A DNA stretch of 51,175 nucleotides from contig JAIBCI010000096.1 of the NCBI GenBank assembly GCA_019694255.1, forward strand, positions 1 to 51,175, written 5' to 3'. Every line of letters starts with the position of its first letter. The stretch's first letter is position 1. The translations under genes were made by a program, and so were the position numbers. The notes below the pieces were generated by a model. The model did not search any database. It was not told where the DNA came from and saw only the letters and a list, made by a program, of their open reading frames with translations. This document shows, piece by piece, positions 22,307 through 32,030 of the stretch. Source of the stretch: Saprospiraceae bacterium (GTDB lineage: Bacteria; Bacteroidota; Bacteroidia; Chitinophagales; Saprospiraceae).

Positions 22307-22495
22307 ATGGCAAAAAAGAGCAAAGACAACAGGGCCCAGATTATTCTCGAGTGCACAGAGCACAAAGCTTCAGGCATGCCAGGTATGTCCCGCTATATTA
22401 CTGAGAAAAACAGAAAAAATACGCCGGACAGACTTGAATTGAAGAAGTTCAACCCGATCCTCAAGAAATATACCGTTCACAAAGAAATTAAATAA
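22307..22495 (+). CDS. rpmG: Large ribosomal subunit protein bL33
   Basis: 62 residues. Typical bL33 text: [20 protein letters not shown] near the start and [21 protein letters not shown] at the end. Only one of the four zinc-ribbon cysteines is present (ECTEHK), so this is the zinc-independent type. It is followed after three bases by the DUF4295 gene. Confidence 0.97.
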   Translation: MAKKSKDNRAQIILECTEHKASGMPGMSRYITEKNRKNTPDRLELKKFNPILKKYTVHKEIK

Positions 22496-22498
22496 GAC

Positions 22499-22675
22499 AT
22501 GGCAAAAGTATCCAAAAACGCAAAGGTCGCACAGCGTGCCGCAAACGTTGGTAGTGGCAGGGATTTTGTTAAAGTCATCAAGTCCATTAAAGACCCTTCA
22601 ACAGGTAAATATACTTTTAAAGAACAGATCATTCATAAGGATAAAGTGAAGGATTTCTTCGAACAAAACAAGTAA
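22499..22675 (+). CDS. DUF4295 family small ribosome-associated protein
   Basis: 58 residues with ATG at 22,499. It is basic and lysine-rich (MAKVSKNAKVAQRAANVGSG at the start, KVIKSIKDPSTGKYTFKE in the middle). The DUF4295 family is specific to Bacteroidota and is found right after rpmG; its place points to a ribosomal role. The stop codon is followed by a strong terminator. Confidence 0.93.
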   Translation: MAKVSKNAKVAQRAANVGSGRDFVKVIKSIKDPSTGKYTFKEQIIHKDKVKDFFEQNK

Positions 22676-22698
22676 TCTTATTCTTTGCGATCTAAAAG

Positions 22699-22736
22699 AA
22701 AATGAGAAGTTTTAATCAAAGCTTCTCATTTTTTAT
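22699..22736 (+). terminator. Terminator between DUF4295 gene and ftsY
   Basis: AAAATGAGAAG (22,699-22,709) pairs with CTTCTCATTTT (22,722-22,732), continuing into T-rich sequence. It separates most of the ribosomal protein transcript from ftsY, although some read-through may occur because ftsY starts only 14 bases later. Confidence 0.8.
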
Positions 22737-22749
22737 TTAATCAGGCACC

Positions 22750-23703
22750 ATGAGTCTATTCGACAAACTTAAAAAGGCGGGCAGTCACAGCGACCTCAAC
22801 AAAGGCCTTGAAAATACAAAGCGTGGCTTTTTCGACAAACTCGCGAGGGCAGTCGCCGGTAAATCAAGGATTGATGAAGATATTCTTGATGAGTTGGAAC
22901 AGGTGCTGATTTCATCTGATGTAGGACTCGATACGACAGTAAAAATCATCGACCGACTGGCAGAACGGGTGGCCAGGGACAAGTATTTAAATACCGATGA
23001 ACTGGCGATCCTGCTTAAAGACGAAATCAGCAAGATCCTCTTAGAAAACAATACCGTAGATCTCGATGCATTCGTAACCGGATCACAAAAACCTTATGTC
23101 ATTTTGATTGTAGGTGTCAATGGTGTCGGCAAAACAACTTCAATTGGCAAACTAGCCTATCAATTTACAAGTCAAGGCAAAAAAGTTATGATTGCAGCAG
23201 GAGATACATTCCGTGCTGCAGCTGAAGATCAGTTAAAAATCTGGTCAGAACGAGTTGGTTGTACTTTTTTTACCAAGGGAATGGGAACAGACCCATCAGC
23301 AGTTGCCTTCGAGGCAACGCAAAAAGCAATCTCAGATGGCGTTGATGTATTACTCATCGACACCGCAGGAAGATTGCATACGAAAATCAATCTGATGAAT
23401 GAATTGGGAAAAATCGAGCGTTCAATTCAGAAATCAATGTCAGGTGCACCACACGAGGTACTGCAAGTTCTGGATGCTACTACAGGCCAGAATGCAATTG
23501 AACAATGTCGCCAGTTCAGTGATGTTACAAAAGTAACGGGACTGATTCTGACCAAGCTTGATGGCTCCGCTAAAGGAGGTGTAGTTTTTGGCATTTCAGA
23601 CCAGTTTAAAATTCCAATTAAGTATATCGGATTAGGCGAAAGAATAGATCAGCTGCAAACTTTCAATCGCACGGACTTTATCAATGCCTTCTTTAGCAAA
23701 TAA
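22750..23703 (+). CDS. ftsY: Signal recognition particle receptor FtsY
   Basis: 317 residues: a short N domain and the G domain, without the long acidic N-terminal region of enterobacterial FtsY. It docks SRP-ribosome complexes at the Sec translocon. Motifs: G1 GVNGVGKTT (122-130), GDTFRAAAEDQL, G3 DTAGR, the G4 TKLDG and closing GLGERIDQLQTF. The N-terminal amphipathic helix MSLFDKLKKAG can bind membrane. The next gene is not the rimO often found after ftsY in this phylum. Confidence 0.97.
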   Translation: MSLFDKLKKAGSHSDLNKGLENTKRGFFDKLARAVAGKSRIDEDILDELEQVLISSDVGLDTTVKIIDRLAERVARDKYLNTDELAILLKDEISKILLENNTVDLDAFVTGSQKPYVILIVGVNGVGKTTSIGKLAYQFTSQGKKVMIAAGDTFRAAAEDQLKIWSERVGCTFFTKGMGTDPSAVAFEATQKAISDGVDVLLIDTAGRLHTKINLMNELGKIERSIQKSMSGAPHEVLQVLDATTGQNAIEQCRQFSDVTKVTGLILTKLDGSAKGGVVFGISDQFKIPIKYIGLGERIDQLQTFNRTDFINAFFSK

Positions 23704-23768
23704 TAAATGTATTTATAAAAAACTTTTTATTTTTGAGGTCAGGCCTAAGTAGTTCTCCTGTATCAATT

Positions 23769-26027
23769 ATGAAAGGAAAGGTATATTATTACTTTATTGC
23801 GTTGTGTGGAATTATTTTATTAGCCAATGCAGGCAATCCACCAAATGGTTATACTGGGGCACCGGGTGACGGAATTTGTACAAATTGCCATTCCCCGGGA
23901 AGCGGAATTGACGGGAGTGTTTCAATCAGCGGCTTGCCGACCAGCCTAAGCGCCAATACAACCTATACCATTACTGTTACTGTTGAAAATGTCAATGGCG
24001 CAAGCAAAGGAGGATTTCAACTCGTTGCCTTGGATCAGAATAACAATAATATTGGAACCTTCTCCAATGCTGGCGCAAGTTCAACACTGCAGACCAGCGG
24101 CGGAAGAACCTATTGGGAACATAATCCTGCCAAAAGCTTCTCCGGCCCAGGCACCCTAACATATACGGTAGATTGGAAGTCCCCTACGACCGCAGGAGGA
24201 CAGACAATAACGATGTATGCTGCATCTATTTTGACAAACGGCAATGGCAATAGCAGTGGTGATGTGACCAAACAAGATCAGGTATCAGGCACAATGCCTG
24301 GACCACCTGCTTTGAATGCATCAATTTCTGCTTTCAAGAACATTACCTGCAATGGTGGATCTGATGGTAGCATCACTGTAACAGCTACGAACGGACTTCC
24401 ACCTTACAATTACTTGTGGAGTGATGGACAAACTACAGCGACTGCTATTGGACTCAGTGCCAAATTGTATTCAGTTACTGTAACGGATAATGCTTCAGGA
24501 AATATTATCCTCAGTAAGTTACTAACGGAACCATCCGCGATCAACATTGCAACAACAGGCAAAAAATCACTCAACTGCAACGGGGATAAAGACGGATCCA
24601 TTACCGTTAATAGCAGCGGAGGTACGGGCATACACCACTATCAATGGAATACTGGCGCAACTACAAAGACAATTGCTACTCTGCAGGCGGGCACCTATAC
24701 TGTAACCGTAACCGATAATAGCAATTGCACTGTATCTGAGACTTTTGAAATCACCCAACCTGATGCATTGGCGTTGGAGTTCTCCAATGTACACGATCCA
24801 ACTTGTTCAGGGGAAGCCAGTGGTGGCGCCACAATTATTTCAACCGGCGGAACCCTACCCTACACTTACAAATGGAGCACCGGAGAAACTTCTTCATTGA
24901 TTGATGACAAGGTTGCCGGAACTTACACCGTTTCTGTAACGGATAAAAATGGCTGCTCTAAATTTGCGAATGTCATCTTAAAGGTATCTGACAAGGAAAA
25001 ACCTGTATTTAATCATTGGAAAGATACCCTGAGTAATCGATGCAACCTGCAGGCAATCAGTCCAGTGGTCACAGATAATTGCAGAATAAAAGACCTGATT
25101 CAACTGGAAGGAATTGCTGCCGGACAAATTTTTCCGGAAGGAATAACGCGCATGCGCTACCGCGCTACAGATAGTAATAATAATATTTCTGAGTATACCT
25201 ACACAGTAACAATAAAGAACCCGTTGCAGTTACACGTTGACTCAATCGCTTTGGATACCTGCATCAACGAAGTCAGGTATATTCAGATCAAGATGAATAA
25301 TTCCTCGGATTATTTTTACAAACTATATTTTGACACTGCGCTCATTAATCGTTATGATTCACACTTTACCTATAAAAATTTTGTACATTTAAAAACAGAT
25401 ACGCTGATCAGCATCAAAGATTCATTTGCGTGTTTAGCAGATACTTTGTTAAAATTGCCACAGACTGGACCTGTCATTACACTGGATTCAGTAAAAGTCT
25501 TTGATGCCGGCGAATGTAGCAATTCGGATGGCGCAATAGATTTGTATTTAAAAGGCAATACGTATTCCGTCTGGCTAATCAACTCCAAAGGGGATACCCT
25601 TCCAGTTAATCAGGTAAAAAATCTACCATCAGAGACATACAATGTTTTGGTGAGTACAGGACCACTGACAGATCTTAATCACTGCGAGTTTGTATTCGGC
25701 CCATATACCGTGAAATGCACAACGCACACTGGTTGGCTATATGATCCTGAGACGCCTAACGTTTACCCAAATCCAGCTTCTGATGAGCTAATTGTCAGAA
25801 CTAAATCGGGCCTGAAACTTGAATTACTAAACCTTTCCGGAACAGTTTGCCTTACCAAAGATATAACACAAGGAACAGCGCACTTTCCAGTCTACGATCT
25901 GGAGAACGGCACCTACCTTCTGATCATGAGAGGATCAAATTTTGTTTTCCGTCAAAAAGTTATCATCCAGCGATTATCGATTCTTTTTCTCAAGCTTGCA
26001 ACGCATTCACTGAAAAACGGATTTTAA
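23769..26027 (+). CDS. Large secreted protein: CxxCH choice-of-anchor domain, three SprB repeats, T9SS tail
   Basis: 752 residues from the ATG at 23,769; the reading upstream begins with TTG. The signal peptide ends near ANAG. Next comes a 'choice-of-anchor V'-type domain starting with GAPGDGICTNCHSPG, whose CxxCH could bind heme or be structural. Three SprB-type repeats follow (each with NCNGxxDGSI-like start and TYTVTVTDNxxC end). A HYR-like module and a T9SS type A domain (VYPNPASDEL ... FVFRQKVIIQ) close it. Unusually, about 17 residues follow the sorting domain, ending at 26,027 and overlapping the convergent gene. Probably a surface adhesin. Confidence 0.85.
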   Translation: MKGKVYYYFIALCGIILLANAGNPPNGYTGAPGDGICTNCHSPGSGIDGSVSISGLPTSLSANTTYTITVTVENVNGASKGGFQLVALDQNNNNIGTFSNAGASSTLQTSGGRTYWEHNPAKSFSGPGTLTYTVDWKSPTTAGGQTITMYAASILTNGNGNSSGDVTKQDQVSGTMPGPPALNASISAFKNITCNGGSDGSITVTATNGLPPYNYLWSDGQTTATAIGLSAKLYSVTVTDNASGNIILSKLLTEPSAINIATTGKKSLNCNGDKDGSITVNSSGGTGIHHYQWNTGATTKTIATLQAGTYTVTVTDNSNCTVSETFEITQPDALALEFSNVHDPTCSGEASGGATIISTGGTLPYTYKWSTGETSSLIDDKVAGTYTVSVTDKNGCSKFANVILKVSDKEKPVFNHWKDTLSNRCNLQAISPVVTDNCRIKDLIQLEGIAAGQIFPEGITRMRYRATDSNNNISEYTYTVTIKNPLQLHVDSIALDTCINEVRYIQIKMNNSSDYFYKLYFDTALINRYDSHFTYKNFVHLKTDTLISIKDSFACLADTLLKLPQTGPVITLDSVKVFDAGECSNSDGAIDLYLKGNTYSVWLINSKGDTLPVNQVKNLPSETYNVLVSTGPLTDLNHCEFVFGPYTVKCTTHTGWLYDPETPNVYPNPASDELIVRTKSGLKLELLNLSGTVCLTKDITQGTAHFPVYDLENGTYLLIMRGSNFVFRQKVIIQRLSILFLKLATHSLKNGF

Positions 26028-26497
26028 TACGGCAGACCAACTGCCTTATAAATAAAGTGTAAAAGCCAGGCCGGTCCGATCAGAAGAAACTGAAGGTCGT
26101 CAAGAAAAGAAGGGCGCTTACCTTCAATATGATGACCTACAAATTGTCCAATCCATGCGATCACGAATGCAGTTACAAGAATCACAAAATAAGAAATACC
26201 CATACTTTCAAAATAATTACGGAAAGCTGAGTTTAGAAAAAGGAAGAAAATAAATACCGGTAGAAATCCAAGCATGATACTGAAAGACACTGAAGCATAA
26301 TAAATTGAAACAAAAATAATTACCAGACCGCTCCAATTAAGAATCCAGTGCTTGTCGGTTCCTGGAAAAGGAATCATTGTCATTAATCCGGTGATCGTAA
26401 AAAGAATTACAGGAATACAAATCCAATGAATTAATTTGTTCGTGTGATTCTGATGACTTTGGGCATATTTATCCAATAAGAAATCAATTTTCCTCAT
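26024..26497 (-). CDS. Mpo1-like (DUF962) membrane protein
   Basis: 157 residues from the ATG at 26,497; the longer reading starts with TTG. Four membrane helices. Family marks are the N-terminal FLLDKYAQSHQNHTNKLIHW and the C-terminal GHHIEGKRPSFLDDLQFLLIGP, with histidines expected to bind iron. Yeast Mpo1 is a dioxygenase that alpha-oxidises 2-hydroxy fatty acids; the bacterial role is inferred. It lies 127 bases downstream of glnS and overlaps the convergent SprB-repeat gene by four bases. Confidence 0.82.
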   Translation of the reverse strand: MRKIDFLLDKYAQSHQNHTNKLIHWICIPVILFTITGLMTMIPFPGTDKHWILNWSGLVIIFVSIYYASVSFSIMLGFLPVFIFFLFLNSAFRNYFESMGISYFVILVTAFVIAWIGQFVGHHIEGKRPSFLDDLQFLLIGPAWLLHFIYKAVGLPY

Positions 26498-26624
26498 ACA
26501 CCATAGATTGTATTGACAAGGTAAGCACTTTTCAATTAAGCAAGTCAAATATTACTTCAATTCAACTTGCGTCTTGATCAAATATTGTCAGTTTATGAGG
26601 TATGAATTCTAAATTGTAATACCG

Positions 26625-28280
26625 TTATTTTGAAAAAGAATCCTTCAACGTCATGGTTCGGTTAAATACTAGCTTCCCATCATGATTGCCATTATCAAGG
26701 CAAAAATATCCTTTACGCATAAACTGGTAACTAAACCCTATTGCAGCATTAGCCATATCTTTTTCCAGTCTGGCATCCGATAGGATAATGAGTGATTCAG
26801 GATTAATAATTTCATGAATGGTTTCAAATGATGCCGGATCGGGTTTGGTAAAAAGCTGCTCATACAACCTCACTTCAGTTGTAATAGAATGACTTGCGTC
26901 AACCCAATGAATAACAGATTTTACTTTCAGCCCGGAGGTATCCTGTCCACTTCTGCTTTCCGGGACATAGGTGCAATGCAATTCCGTGACTTTGCCATTC
27001 TGATCCTTTACAAACTGATCACAACGGATAATATAAGCTGCTTTTAATCGAACCATTTTGCCCGGTGAAAGCCGGTAGTAATTATCGCTTGGAATTTCCA
27101 TGAAGTCGTCCTGTTCTATATAGATTTCCCGACTGAATGCTATCTTCCTTTTACCAGAAGCAGGATCTTCGGGATTATTCTCGACCTCAAGCCATTCAAC
27201 TCCCCTGTCGTAATTGGTTACAATGACTTTCAACGGATCAAGAACGGCCATGGTCCGTATAGCTTTTTTATTCAGATGATTTCTGACAATATTTTCAAAG
27301 CGACTCAGTTCAATAATATTCTCTCTTTTTGCAATTCCTACTGCAGTGGCAAATTCTCTAAGTGCCTCAGGCGGAATACCACGCCGACGAAATGCAGAAA
27401 GGGTTGGCATTCGCGGATCATCCCACCCATCAACTAATTTTTCATTTACGAGTTGCAGCAACTTTCGTTTGCTCATCAGAGTGTACTCAAGGTTCAACCT
27501 GGCAAATTCAATTTGTCGGGAAGGAAATATATCGAGATTCTCAATAAACCAGTTATACAACGGCCTGTGATTCTCAAATTCGAGCGTGCAGATTGAATGT
27601 GTTATTCCCTCAATAGAATCAGATTGGCCATGTGCATAGTCATATGTCGGATAAATGCACCACTTATTGCCTGTCCGATGATGTGGTGTAAAAAGAATCC
27701 TGTACATGATAGGGTCTCTCATGTGCATATTGGGAGAGGCCATATCAATTTTTGCACGCAACACACGCGCACCTTCTTTTACCTTGCCCGCGCGCATTTC
27801 TTCAAACAATTCAAGATTTTCCTCTACACTACGGTTTCGGAATGGACTATTTTCACCCGGACTCGTGGGAACTCCCCTGCGTGCAGAGATTTCTTCAGCA
27901 GAAGAATCATCAACATAAGCCTTACCTGATTTGATGAGCTGAATTGCAAATTCATAAAGCTGCTGAAAATAATCTGATGCATAATACTCCCGATCCTCCC
28001 AATCAAAACCCAGCCAACGAATATCCTGCTTGATGGATTCAACATATTCAACATCTTCCGTCACAGGGTTGGTATCATCGAACCTAAGATTAGTCTTTCC
28101 ACCGTATGTATTTGCCAAACCAAAATTGAGACAAATGGATTTTGCATGACCAATATGCAGATACCCATTGGGCTCAGGAGGAAATCTCGTATGTATCCGT
28201 CCCTGATGTTTATTATTGCGAATATCTTCCTCAATAATTTCTTCAATAAAATTTCTGACTATTTCCTTTGACTCACTCAT
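26625..28280 (-). CDS. glnS: Glutamine-tRNA ligase
   Basis: 551 residues from the ATG at 28,280, ten bases past argS; the reading from 28,319 begins with TTG inside argS. It charges tRNA-Gln with glutamine. HIGH motif [16 protein letters not shown], tRNA contact segment [18 protein letters not shown], and the KMSKS-like LMSKRKL. The C-terminal beta-barrel anticodon-binding part is present. Having GlnRS means tRNA-Gln need not go through the GatCAB amidation route. Third gene of the operon lepA-argS-glnS. Confidence 0.95.
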   Translation of the reverse strand: MSESKEIVRNFIEEIIEEDIRNNKHQGRIHTRFPPEPNGYLHIGHAKSICLNFGLANTYGGKTNLRFDDTNPVTEDVEYVESIKQDIRWLGFDWEDREYYASDYFQQLYEFAIQLIKSGKAYVDDSSAEEISARRGVPTSPGENSPFRNRSVEENLELFEEMRAGKVKEGARVLRAKIDMASPNMHMRDPIMYRILFTPHHRTGNKWCIYPTYDYAHGQSDSIEGITHSICTLEFENHRPLYNWFIENLDIFPSRQIEFARLNLEYTLMSKRKLLQLVNEKLVDGWDDPRMPTLSAFRRRGIPPEALREFATAVGIAKRENIIELSRFENIVRNHLNKKAIRTMAVLDPLKVIVTNYDRGVEWLEVENNPEDPASGKRKIAFSREIYIEQDDFMEIPSDNYYRLSPGKMVRLKAAYIIRCDQFVKDQNGKVTELHCTYVPESRSGQDTSGLKVKSVIHWVDASHSITTEVRLYEQLFTKPDPASFETIHEIINPESLIILSDARLEKDMANAAIGFSYQFMRKGYFCLDNGNHDGKLVFNRTMTLKDSFSK

Positions 28281-28290
28281 ATTCCTTAAA

Positions 28291-30138
28291 TTACATTCGA
28301 TCTGGCATTTCAATACCAAGACAGCTCATGCCGTGTAATAAGACGGCCCCCACAAGTTTGCACACGCGAATTCTCCAGATGACCAGCTCCTCGGTTTCTG
28401 CATTTAAAATTCGATGGTCATGGTAATACTTGTGAAAGTCTTTGGCCAATTGATAAAGGTGATTGGCAAGGTGTGCAGGATCCAATTGGCGGCCGGCTTC
28501 TTGTAAAGTATCAGGATAATCCAGGCACAATTTAATCAGGACTTTCTCTTGACCCTCAATGATATGCGATTGATCAAAATTTGCTGAAGCCCCATTGAAT
28601 CTTCTCAGGATCGAACGAATCCTGACGTAAGCATTGGCAATGTATGGCCCCGTATGTCCCTGCATATCTACCGATTCGGCAGGATTGAATATCATTCTCT
28701 TTTTAGCCTGGACTTTGAGAATGAAATACTTTAATGCAGACATAGCAATCTTGTAAATCACTTCATTGCGATCCTTGTCTGACAATTCGGCAAGTTCACC
28801 ACGTTCAAGCGCAGACTGTGTCGCTTCACCAAGTACTTCACGGATAAGATCATCTGCATCTACAACAGTGCCTTCCCGAGACTTCATCCTTCCGCTAGGC
28901 AACTCAACCATGCCATAATTTAAATGATAAATACCATCAGCGTAAGGCTTTTTCAGTTTTTTCAGGATCTCTTTGAGTACTTTGAAATGATAGTCCTGCT
29001 CATCCGCTACAACGTAAATATACTGGTCTGCATGATGCTGTAGATCTCTCTGATCAGCCGTACCGAGATCCTGTGTGATATATACACTCGTTCCATCGCT
29101 GCGCAACACAATTTTCCTGTCAAGTCCTGCATCTGTTAAGTCAACCCAAACGGACTGATCAGAATCTTTAACAAATACTGAATTTTGCAAACCCTCTTCA
29201 ACAATGTCTTTTCCGAGGAGGTATGTATTCGATTCATAATAATTGGAATCAAAACGCACACCCAGTTTGTCAAAGGTTTCCTGGAATCCGCTGTATACCC
29301 AATCATTCATTTTTTTCCACAAGGCCAAAGTATCTGGATCTCCAGACTCCCAGTTCTGGAGCATTGCTCGTGCAGCGGCACCCAACTTACTCTCCCTGTT
29401 AAAGTATTCGTTCTTATACTTCTGGAAAAAAGCCATTCTATCTTCGCCTACTACGGCTTTGGCTTTGAAAATGTCTTCTGCCTCAGGAGTATTTTGCCAT
29501 TGAAGGTATTCCTCTTTAAATTTATTTTCAAATAGAACATAATATTCACCTACAAAGTGATCACCTTTTATTCCCTGAGAATCGGGTGTTGCGCCGTTTG
29601 CAAATAATTTCCACGCCAACATACTTTTACAGATTGCAATGCCGCGGTCATTGATAACTTGTGTTGTGAAAGCATGATGCCCTAAGGATGAAAGTATTTT
29701 GTAGACAGACCAACCTACCAGGATATTTCGGATATGACCTAAATGAAGCGGCTTGTTGGTGTTGGGTGAACAATATTCGATAAGCACTTTCATGGGAGAG
29801 CTCACACGCACGCTCTCCTCAATACTTAAACTCTCAAGTTTGGCAACTTCATCAAGCCAAAATTTGTCAGGCAACTGAAAATTAAGAAATCCTTTGACAA
29901 CGTTAAACTGGGTGATTACGCCATTTCTTTTAAGTTGATCGCCTAAAATCTGACATACGGATTCAGGTGATTTGCCAAGGCGCTTGGACCAATTAAAGCT
30001 TACAAAGGTATAATCCCCTTCAAATTCCTTGCGACAAGCTGTGATCTCAACTTCTTCCGGTGTTATGGGAATATCAGCGATATTAGATAATGCAAAAGCA
30101 ATTTCACTTCGAACCGGAGACAAAAAAACAGATAACAT
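28291..30138 (-). CDS. argS: Arginine-tRNA ligase
   Basis: 615 residues. An N-terminal Add-1 domain is followed by the class I core: [15 protein letters not shown] (HIGH), [13 protein letters not shown], and GRMKSREG in the KMSKS position, ending in an all-helical anticodon-binding domain. It charges tRNA-Arg, of which two genes (ACG, CCT) are in this window. The start lies 12 bases after the lepA stop and the end ten bases before glnS, so these three translation genes form one transcript. Confidence 0.95.
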   Translation of the reverse strand: MLSVFLSPVRSEIAFALSNIADIPITPEEVEITACRKEFEGDYTFVSFNWSKRLGKSPESVCQILGDQLKRNGVITQFNVVKGFLNFQLPDKFWLDEVAKLESLSIEESVRVSSPMKVLIEYCSPNTNKPLHLGHIRNILVGWSVYKILSSLGHHAFTTQVINDRGIAICKSMLAWKLFANGATPDSQGIKGDHFVGEYYVLFENKFKEEYLQWQNTPEAEDIFKAKAVVGEDRMAFFQKYKNEYFNRESKLGAAARAMLQNWESGDPDTLALWKKMNDWVYSGFQETFDKLGVRFDSNYYESNTYLLGKDIVEEGLQNSVFVKDSDQSVWVDLTDAGLDRKIVLRSDGTSVYITQDLGTADQRDLQHHADQYIYVVADEQDYHFKVLKEILKKLKKPYADGIYHLNYGMVELPSGRMKSREGTVVDADDLIREVLGEATQSALERGELAELSDKDRNEVIYKIAMSALKYFILKVQAKKRMIFNPAESVDMQGHTGPYIANAYVRIRSILRRFNGASANFDQSHIIEGQEKVLIKLCLDYPDTLQEAGRQLDPAHLANHLYQLAKDFHKYYHDHRILNAETEELVIWRIRVCKLVGAVLLHGMSCLGIEMPDRM

Positions 30139-30149
30139 AATACTCCGGC

Positions 30150-31943
30150 TTAATCTTCAAGTTTCAACACATCCAGGAAGGCTTTTTGCGGAACATCGAC
30201 TGTACCGATCTGCCGCATTTTTTTCTTTCCTTCCTTTTGTTTTTCCAACAATTTTCTCTTACGTGAAATGTCTCCGCCATAACACTTGGCTGTTACATCT
30301 TTCCTTAACGCCGATATCGTCTCACGTGCAACGATCTTCCCTCCGATTGCTGCCTGAATCGCAATAACAAATTGATGTTGCGGTAGAATCTCTTTTAATT
30401 TTTTACACATCTTCCTGCCGACTCCTTCTGCTTTGGTCCGATGCACCAAGGCGGTCAGTGCATCAACGCTCTCGCCATTCAACTTGATCTCCAGTTTGAT
30501 CAAATCTGATTTTCTGTAATCCAGCGGGTGATAATCGAATGAAGCGTATCCGCGGGTGGAGGACTTGAGTCGGTCATAGAAGTCAAACACAATTTCCGCC
30601 AAAGGCATACTGAAAGTTAATTCAACCCTGTCTTGGGTCAGGTAGTGCTGCTTATCCAGCACTCCTCTCTTCTCCATGCACAATTTAATTATTGTGCCAA
30701 TATATTCAGGTTTTGTAATGATTTGTGCGCGGATATAAGGCTCTTCAACATATTCTAAAAAATTGGGCTCAGGCAAATCATTGGGTGTATTAATCTTTAA
30801 TATCTCCCCTTTGGTATTCTTGGCAACATAAGACACGTTAGGGACTGTAGTTATTACTTCCTGATTGAATTCACGCGACAATCTCTCCTGAATAATTTCG
30901 AGATGAAGCATTCCGAGGAATCCACAACGAAAACCAAAGCCCAGTGCAACTGAAGTCTCCGGTTCATAGATTAGGGATGAATCATTGAGTTGTAATTTTT
31001 CAAGGCTGTCGCGCAAATCTTCAAAATGTTCGTTCTCGATTGGATAAATTCCCGCAAAGACCATTGGCTTGACTTCTTCGAATCCTTTGATTGATTCAGT
31101 TGAAGGATTTGCCGCAGAAGTTAGCGTATCTCCTACCTTAACTTCTTTTGCATCCTTAATACCCGTAATGATGTAACCTACATCACCGCATAAAACTTCA
31201 GGCTGCGGTGATAAATTCATTTTAAGAAATCCTACCTCCTCTGCATCATACTCGGCACCCGTATTAATGAACCTTATCCTCTCGCCTTTACGCAATACAC
31301 CATTCATTATCCGGAAGTAAACGATGATGCCACGGAAAGAATTAAAAACAGAATCAAAAATCAAAGCCTGCAAAGGCGCCCCGGGATCCCCTTTGGGAGC
31401 AGGTATCCGGTTTACAATTGCGGTCATAATTTCCTGCACTCCCCTTCCAGTTTTACCACTGGCGAGGATAATTTCTGAACGATCACAACCGATCAAATCG
31501 ATGATCTGATCCGAAACCTCATCAATCATTGCATTATCCATATCTACCTTATTCAGTACAGGTATGATTTCAAGATCATGCTCAATTGCCAGGTACAAGT
31601 TGGAAATGGTCTGCGCCTGAATTCCCTGGGTAGCATCGACCAGTAAAAGCGCCCCTTCGCATGCAGCAATAGAACGACTCACTTCATAGGAGAAATCAAC
31701 GTGGCCAGGGGTATCAATAAGATTAAACTTATATTTCTTACCGTCGGTATGTTCATAATTTAGCTGAATTGCATGGGCTTTGATTGTAATTCCACGCTCG
31801 CGCTCAAGGTCCATATCGTCCAATGCCTGATTCTGCATATCCCTCTCTGCTATTGTCTTGGTAAATTCGAGCAAACGATCTGACAATGTACTTTTACCAT
31901 GATCAATATGCGCAATAACACAAAAATTTCTAATCAATTCCAT
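30150..31943 (-). CDS. lepA: Elongation factor 4 (LepA)
   Basis: 597 residues from the ATG at 31,943 (a GTG lies one codon earlier). A ribosome-associated GTPase that can back-translocate stalled ribosomes. G1 [10 protein letters not shown]2 ERGITIKA, G3 DTPGHVDF, G4 NKVDM, and the LepA-specific C-terminal domain ([24 protein letters not shown]). It is the first gene of the lepA-argS-glnS operon and lies 87 bases downstream of the alpha-2-macroglobulin gene on the same strand. Confidence 0.97.
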   Translation of the reverse strand: MELIRNFCVIAHIDHGKSTLSDRLLEFTKTIAERDMQNQALDDMDLERERGITIKAHAIQLNYEHTDGKKYKFNLIDTPGHVDFSYEVSRSIAACEGALLLVDATQGIQAQTISNLYLAIEHDLEIIPVLNKVDMDNAMIDEVSDQIIDLIGCDRSEIILASGKTGRGVQEIMTAIVNRIPAPKGDPGAPLQALIFDSVFNSFRGIIVYFRIMNGVLRKGERIRFINTGAEYDAEEVGFLKMNLSPQPEVLCGDVGYIITGIKDAKEVKVGDTLTSAANPSTESIKGFEEVKPMVFAGIYPIENEHFEDLRDSLEKLQLNDSSLIYEPETSVALGFGFRCGFLGMLHLEIIQERLSREFNQEVITTVPNVSYVAKNTKGEILKINTPNDLPEPNFLEYVEEPYIRAQIITKPEYIGTIIKLCMEKRGVLDKQHYLTQDRVELTFSMPLAEIVFDFYDRLKSSTRGYASFDYHPLDYRKSDLIKLEIKLNGESVDALTALVHRTKAEGVGRKMCKKLKEILPQHQFVIAIQAAIGGKIVARETISALRKDVTAKCYGGDISRKRKLLEKQKEGKKKMRQIGTVDVPQKAFLDVLKLED

Positions 31944-32030
31944 CACAGGTCTCCTTTCAGGTGTAAAAATACTCCCGAAGGACCTTATTTAACAGGCTTA
32001 ACCTCCTGTTTTGCATTAAAATAACGCTGA

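Noticed and set aside
31965-32030. AACAGG/CCTGTT hairpin after the alpha-2-macroglobulin gene as terminator
   Set aside because: Only six base pairs and no T run on the minus strand.
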